Shown here: piece after piece, positions 58,501 to 64,000 of the stretch | Position numbering within the stretch: position 1 is the stretch's first letter | Layout: each line of letters opens with the position of its first letter | Assembly (NCBI GenBank): GCA_000750105.3 | Contig: JPHH03000006.1 | Coordinates: 248,001 to 312,000, forward strand | Length of the DNA: 64,000 bases | From: Tolypocladium sp. Sup5 PDA-1 | Lineage: Eukaryota; Ascomycota; Sordariomycetes; Hypocreales; Ophiocordycipitaceae | Direction: 5' to 3' | Position numbers and translations under genes: made by a program | The notes under the pieces: generated by a model | Databases searched by the model: none | Seen by the model: the letters and a program-made list of their open reading frames with translations, nothing else | What the model was told of the DNA's origin: nothing

Positions 58501-61500
58501 GAGGAGCCGCTCCTTGGGAAGATTAAACGCCATTCCCTTGCTTCAGGGTCCTCTTGATGGAGCCGCGCCGGGTCTTGCTCTCTTTGTTTCCAGCAAAACC
58601 GCCCCAGAGAGCCACCGGCCGGCGTCAGTTAGCCGCTCCTTGAATGGCCTCAGCTTCAAGGTCCCCCGGCTGGCGCTGGTGCCGCAACACCAACCTGCTA
58701 ATCAGGAGCCTCGGATTTGGTGGGACGTGAACCATCACCCCGGTGCCTGTGCCCTGTCCACGCACCCCGAGGCGGCTTGAGACAAGTCACAAGGAAGTGC
58801 GTGGAGGGCGAAAATTTGTGGTAGCCCAGCCGTTGGTTGAACAACCAGGGATTGTCTCCATTTCATCAGAATTGATCGGCTTGATGATGCAACAAGCACA
58901 TGGTAGTCCCGGAGTCTGTACTGTACATACGATCTCGTACAGGACATCAAGTCAAGTCCCCTGTCTGTCCCCTCTGCACAAAATGCTGACAAGATGCAGA
59001 TGGAGCTGTGCCAGCTCCACCCCTGAATGGACTAGGGCCACATCGTGTTCTGGAAGCTTTCCCAAAGCGGCAACTGCCCTCATGCCCGTGCTGGGCTGCA
59101 CTAATTATGGTTGCACGATGAGGCTGAAAATGCGCGGCAGGGCACAACTCGCGGGAGCATTGCGCCACAAGCGCTGTGGCTGGTGCGCCTAACAGCACTG
59201 CAGTTGGACGACGCCTCCAAATTTGGACGCTCTAGCGTCGTCGTTCTCTTTGACGATTTTATGCCAGCATCACGGACCTTGCCAGCGGCACGGACAATTG
59301 CCCCAGCAACTACGGATACCGTGTGCCTTGCTCAGCCAAATACGGCGCTGTGTGCTCTGTACTCGTACTCGTACGAAGTACGGATAATACATAACGAGAT
59401 GGATGAACCAGAACATGCCGAGGGCTTCTCTCGCCGCACGCCCAGTTATGTAGCTCCCCGCCTCGCCGACTGCCGCGACTCTGCCTCCATCCACCAAACT
59501 ACCACGACGCAACAGCTACTGCACGTCCACTCCCCCATCGACCCTCTTGACAGCCTCACCAATCTCCATCGCCGCAACAAGGGGATATAAAGAAAACCCA
59601 CCGCTATTGTCCACCGCCAGCCTCCCAAAAACGTAAGCGTAACCGTCGCGACCCCTCTTTCTTCAAGGCGGTCTCGAACAGAAGAGGAGAGGAAGAAAAA
59701 ATCTTCTTGTTCTTATCTGCAGGAACCCATCGCGGCTAGCAACGACGAGGTGATGAAGAGGCAATTGAGCAGAAATCTTGGTCGGTTCCGAGGGGCCTCG
59801 GCAGCGGAGTGAAGGGTTGCTCTAGCAAAGCACACGCCCGGGGGTCGTCGTCGCTTTGACCTGCCTGGACGTTGGTTTCCGCCTTCAGACGCGCATCGCT
59901 CCGGGGGAGTGTAGTTGTGCTTCATCGTGCATCATGAGTGCGTGCTGGTGCATAGTCGGACGTTTCGATGTCGACAACTTACTCGCACTGGGCGCCGTTT
60001 CGATGTGTCCGCCGACTGTTGAAACACATCCGGGCCAGGTAATTGATGTTTGAGGCATCTTGCGCGCAGCAAGACATTTACGGCCCGCCTGGGCGACGGG
60101 AGTCTCATGTCGTGCAAGAGCAGCATTACATCGCATCGCCTCTCTGCAGGGCGTCACAGCAGCTGCAGTGCTGCAGGCGGTGGTGACACCTGAAGGCCAT
60201 GCACAGGTCTCAGACCTCGGGCTGCTGCCCCTCATACACGATACGAGGACAATACAGTACTTTTCTACATAATTGCGAGTCCCGTAACGGAATCTAGGGC
60301 CCCGGCGAAACCGGGAAAGAGAGCCCGTGACCGCGGGAGTTTGTCTGTGAAATTCTCGGCGGACTGTTTCAACTCGAACCGCAGCCTTTTCTCCCCGTCC
60401 AGACAGCATCTCCCGCCCTGCAAACTGACTTGCCCGTAATGAAGCCCGCGCTCTTACGCAGTGCGTGCTGTGGCCTGGAGCTGGACGCGACCCGTCGCGT
60501 TGGACGCCTCGCCCTTGTATGACGAGCATCGCGAGTTGCACGCACCGACCAGGCTTTTGCCTGATGCCGGCGTTTCGGACCCAAAGTCGAGCAGCCGCCT
60601 GCAGCGTTGCACTGCATTCCTCTGCATGCCTGCTACCGGCCGGGGTGGCTCGAGGCTCTCTCCTGTCCGTCCTCAACTCCTTTCGCGGGGACAGAGGCAG
60701 GGTTGGCGGCTCGTGGGTGCCCAATGGGGTGAATGTGGATGCATGGTCCTCGTTGGGTCCTCGCAGGGCTGGCTGGCTCTGATGAACCCGGTCTCTGGTG
60801 GGTGACGAGAGCCACTGGCCGCTGCACCTGGCAGCAAGTTCCCGACGCCACATCCCGGGCTATTGGACGCCGACGAGACGAGCCGTTTGGAGATCTACGA
60901 GTCCAGTGCTGTTGCGCACGAGTACGACATATGTGCGCGGGAGAGTGCCTGCGTACGGAGTACTGCAAGCTGGCATCGTGGGCGGACGTTGGCGTCGCCG
61001 CCTTTCCTCGGGTGCGAGTGCAGCTGCTGGCATGTCCTGGCTCCCACGAGGCGGTTTCGCAGCACCTTGCAGAGTCCCTCTCGTCCCACCTCGACAACAT
61101 TGGGCCTGGCAGACGCCAATGACGGTGCAGCTATATAATACCGGGCCAGGAGACCCTCCATGCGGACCCTCGAAAGAGAAAAAAAAAGAAGCCCGCTCAA
61201 CTGCAATGGGTGGTATTTGCGGGCCGGCCCAGCGGACACGCGACAACCCACGCATCTACTCGTACGCATCTGATGGCTAGCTGCCTGGCTGGCCAGCGGG
61301 ACGGATACGCGAACACGTCGCGCCATGGACGGCGGCGATTGGAGACCTTTGGGCTGGCGACCTGCAGCCGCAATGCAGCAATGGCTAATACTACAGCCAC
61401 CTGCACAGCTCCAGAGCGCCATGCAAAATGCGTGGTCGCCAGGCCTCTGCTCACTCCCCCCTGGTCTCGGAGGGCCGCCTGTCACGGCTTAGCAAGAGAG

Positions 61501-63082
61501 GCGGAGAATAAGCTGGCTATTCTTCTTGTGCATTCGGCGCCCCCGGGTCTTTGTTGCTCATCCCCAGCAACGGCCCTGTCGTGTGTCATCGTCGGGGAGA
61601 CCATACCAAGGTAGCCTGTTGGAGGGGCGGGATGGGCGTTGGTGTGGATGGCCGACGACGCCTGTCAGACAACCGGATTTGGAGGGTTCGTCTGGGGCTG
61701 CGAGCTGGACGTCCCTGGATTTGGGCACGTCGTGATACGAGTAGGTGTTTTCGGTCGCGACGCCCAGCGACGAATATGCCCCCTTCTGGAGAGTGTCCGG
61801 TTCAGCCACACTGCTGCATGTCAGAAGCATCAGGAACAGGGACGGGCCTTGCCACAAGCGCCACCTCTACTACTCCGTACCATCTACGCGACTCCATTCT
61901 GTGAGTCCATCGTCATCCACCAACAGCTCCGCCCCGACTCCGCCCATAGCTCGGCTTCGGAAGCTCAGACAAGAGGAAAAAACTTCAAAGAGGCAGAAAC
62001 GGAGCCAGAAGGTGTCACGGAAGGCCGCGACCGGGCCGACGAGGAGCCCATTCGAAGCGGGGTGAGCATTCATCAACTTGGCAAGAAATGGCTGGCCGTG
62101 GCCGCCGCTGCACGAGGACGTCACTGAGCTCCGCAGAGAGCGGTCACAACTGGCGGACGAAAGCTCGAGGCGGACTTGCAGTGTCGGAACCTATGTACTA
62201 CGAAGTACGGAGCAGTCTCCAAAGAGCCCGGGGACTCGGAGCAAGCGCGGATGGTGGCGGCGTTGAGCTCCGTGTGTCCCCAGACGGCGGGTCCCGAGGT
62301 TCCAACTTTTGCAGGTTGAAGATGGACGAAAAGCAGCTTTCCACACCTGAGCGGGGCCGCCTCTTCCCTTCAGCTCACAAAGGGTCAGACTCGGCGAGTG
62401 ATGGCATACCTAAACGAATCCTCGATCCGCGGCCACGGCCTTGCCTAGAAAAGGGTAATTCGCATTTCCTACCTGCAGGCGGCAGCTAATCCGCGCCTTG
62501 TCCCCACACACAGCGCGCGTGTAGAGGCAGAGGCTGGGCAGGGGGGCGGGCATGCCGTCATTCGTTTTCCTGCCCCCTATACTTGAAGCGGCTTGCTGCT
62601 GCAGGAAGGCCATGTCGAGTTGAGTGACAGGCGCCGACAATGGCGGGAATCCTCCCTGTTCGAAACATGGGCACATGCGTCGAGAGACCAGCATCTTGGC
62701 AGAGGCATGGAGTTGAGTGAGACGAGGGGAACGGGCTGTCTGTGGGGACGGGGATCGGCAGCAGCAATACAACTCCAGCTACGAACCGTACGAGCTGTCG
62801 AGGTCAAGGTGCCCGCAACATACAGAACAGGTAAGCCCCTGCGCAGATGCTGCTCGATACCTGCTTTGCGTGGCTACAGAAGCGCGGGCCACAGGGCTAG
62901 TCCACTTGGATGCGAGACAGCACGAGCCTGAACCGTGGGGATGGAGGATGCTGCAGCCAACGACAGCCGCTGAGGCAAGGTTCTGCATGGTGCTAACGAA
63001 TCTACAACAGGCTGAGCGTGGATGGGCGTGATCAACAAACCAGCGCATGGGGGCTTGGTGTTGTGGTGTTTACTCCGGAGTA
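52541..63082. repeat. Recurrent TACGGAGTA / TACTCCGTA motif across the gene-poor region
   Basis: Exact copies are at 52541-52549, 53768-53776, 54731-54739, 57297-57305, 60954-60962 and 61871-61879. A fused palindromic form, TACTCCGGAGTA, is at 63071-63082. Related TACGAAGTA and TACTCGTAC strings occur nearby (about 59358-59385 and 62201-62211). Confidence 0.75.
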
Positions 63083-64000
63083 CATGTTGCGGTCTTGGGC
63101 CAGCGCGTCCACCAGGCCGGCCTCGATGGCGCCCGTCCATCAACAACAGTCAACAGACTTTCGGCGGCCCGTTGGCGTCGCCCCAGGCCCCTCTGGATGC
63201 GACCTCCCGAGATCGATCTTGATCGCAAGTTTGGGCCGGCTAAAGTAGCGAGCGTGCTAACGACATGGCGACATTGGATGGCTGGCGAGCCAGTGTCATC
63301 ATCGACACCACGAAACGCCAACACGCACTTTACGCGTGCGAGACGCGTATGGCTGCATGTACCACGGAGGATTCCGTCCCCGAGCTGGAGTTGCCTGACA
63401 GGAGCGCTTCGTTCGGCCATCAGCAACAACTGCAATCGCCACGATCGACGGGCTGCTACTTGGCTACAGTAATAGCATCGCACCTCGTTCCTGTTTTGTC
63501 CATGGCCAACGCATTCTTCGCCCAAATAGCCTCTCCTGGCCATGCATGCTGCAGGTCAGCAAGCCGCTTCGCCAATGCCCCCAGCCACCGGCGCTGACCA
63601 ACCCCGCGATCCGCCGCGTGTGTCTGCACCGGAATCAGGATATCGGGAAATCAAGCTTTCGCATGCGCCTGTGCAAAGGTCCTCGGGCTTTATGGATCGG
63701 CTCGAGCATGCGATGGCTTGGGTTCCCCGGTTTCGTGGGCGGCGGTGCGGGAGGCTTGGGCTTGGGCTCCTTGGGTCGTGGATTGAGGGATCCTGGAGAC
63801 CGATGTTGATTGTCCTATCCGTGATCGCGTCATCTGACGCCCGAAGAGCACCATTGCACTCTCCGCCCACTGTGTTGCTGGCGTTCCGTTGGTTGCCTTT
63901 GCCTGCTAACTGTGAGGGGCAGTTCCCTGTCTTTACCTGACGCATAGGACTGACCTTCCCCCGAATTCCCGTTGCTGTATTGTGCTTGGGGGTTCGTGCT
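52701..64000. other. Gene-poor region (11.3 kb), no supported gene
   Basis: I see no recognisable protein family, RNA gene or intact mobile element to the right edge. The largest open frames (for example 226 codons at 55316-55996 minus, 210 at 57381-58013 minus, 322 at 59885-60853 minus) have Arg/Ser/Ala-heavy, noncoding-like translations. The base composition does not look strongly A/T-shifted, so heavy RIP is not evident. It is rich in the TACGGAGTA motif and has scattered TATA-like sites (GGATATAAAG at 59581-59590, CTATATAAT at 61131-61139) that could start noncoding or very small transcripts. Confidence 0.5.

Noticed and set aside
59885..60853. 322-codon minus-strand frame starting with ATG in the gene-poor region
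   Set aside because: Arg/Ser/Thr-heavy translation, no hydrophobic core pattern, no family motif and no conserved-looking splice sites. Long chance frames are expected at this base composition.
50157..64000. RIP-degraded transposon as the cause of the gene-poor region
   Set aside because: I see no strong A/T shift, no terminal repeats and no remnants of reverse transcriptase or transposase. I could not compute RIP indices, so this is rejected only for lack of evidence.

Overview
This window is a piece of a filamentous ascomycete nuclear chromosome, most likely Sordariomycetes and probably Hypocreales. The evidence is the short introns (about 52-86 nt, GT...CTRAC/CTAAC...AG), GC-rich third codon positions, compact single-copy housekeeping genes on both strands, and protein families typical of Pezizomycotina (choline sulfatase, an IqgA/Rng2-type IQGAP, COP9 subunit 7, a Rax1-like RGS protein, a Chk1 kinase, an APC11 RING protein, a UBE2C-type E2). 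The species-level placement is inference. No rRNA, tRNA, CRISPR or intact transposon was found.

Layout. 1-839 (-): the 5' part of a choline sulfatase that runs off the left edge. 3784-8856 (-): IQGAP/Rng2 cytokinesis scaffold. 10561-12614 (+): RMD1/DUF155 membrane protein. 14179-15423 (-): nucleotide-sugar/triose-phosphate-type transporter. 20302-22288 (+): type II membrane glycosyltransferase-like protein with a long proline-repeat tail. 24164-27772 (-): Ccc2/ATP7-type copper P-ATPase. 29496-30392 (+): COP9 signalosome subunit 7. 30810-32013 (-): Rax1-like RGS membrane protein. 32752-33330 (+): ribosomal protein L31. 33766-34433 (-): UBE2C/Ubc11 E2. 35558-37227 (+): Chk1. 37765-38234 (-): APC11. 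38822-39895 (+): mercaptopyruvate/thiosulfate sulfurtransferase. 40523-41599 (+): ribosomal protein S2. 42741-46046 (-): large unrecognised protein, perhaps with a further 3' exon down to 41947. 48908-50156 (-): G1/S cyclin. From 50157 to 64000 I find no gene I can support.

Five cell-cycle genes lie in this window (IQGAP, UBE2C-type E2, Chk1, APC11, G1 cyclin). The E2 and the APC11 RING subunit, which act together in the anaphase-promoting complex, lie about 3.3 kb apart with Chk1 between them. Most neighbours are arranged head-to-head and share intergenic promoters (copper ATPase/CSN7, RGS/L31, E2/Chk1, APC11/sulfurtransferase).

The most notable non-genic signal is a dispersed 9-bp motif, TACGGAGTA (or TACTCCGTA). 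I found at least 16 exact copies by eye, all outside coding exons, and they are concentrated in the gene-poor stretches. Other points of interest are a GC-AG intron in the cyclin gene, a 10-bp perfect hairpin and a long polypyrimidine tract upstream of that gene, a possible hidden 3' exon of the unknown gene, an upstream out-of-frame ATG overlapping the Chk1 start, and an in-frame microsatellite tail on the glycosyltransferase. Exon boundaries were set by hand from splice signals and protein continuity. There is no transcript evidence behind them.
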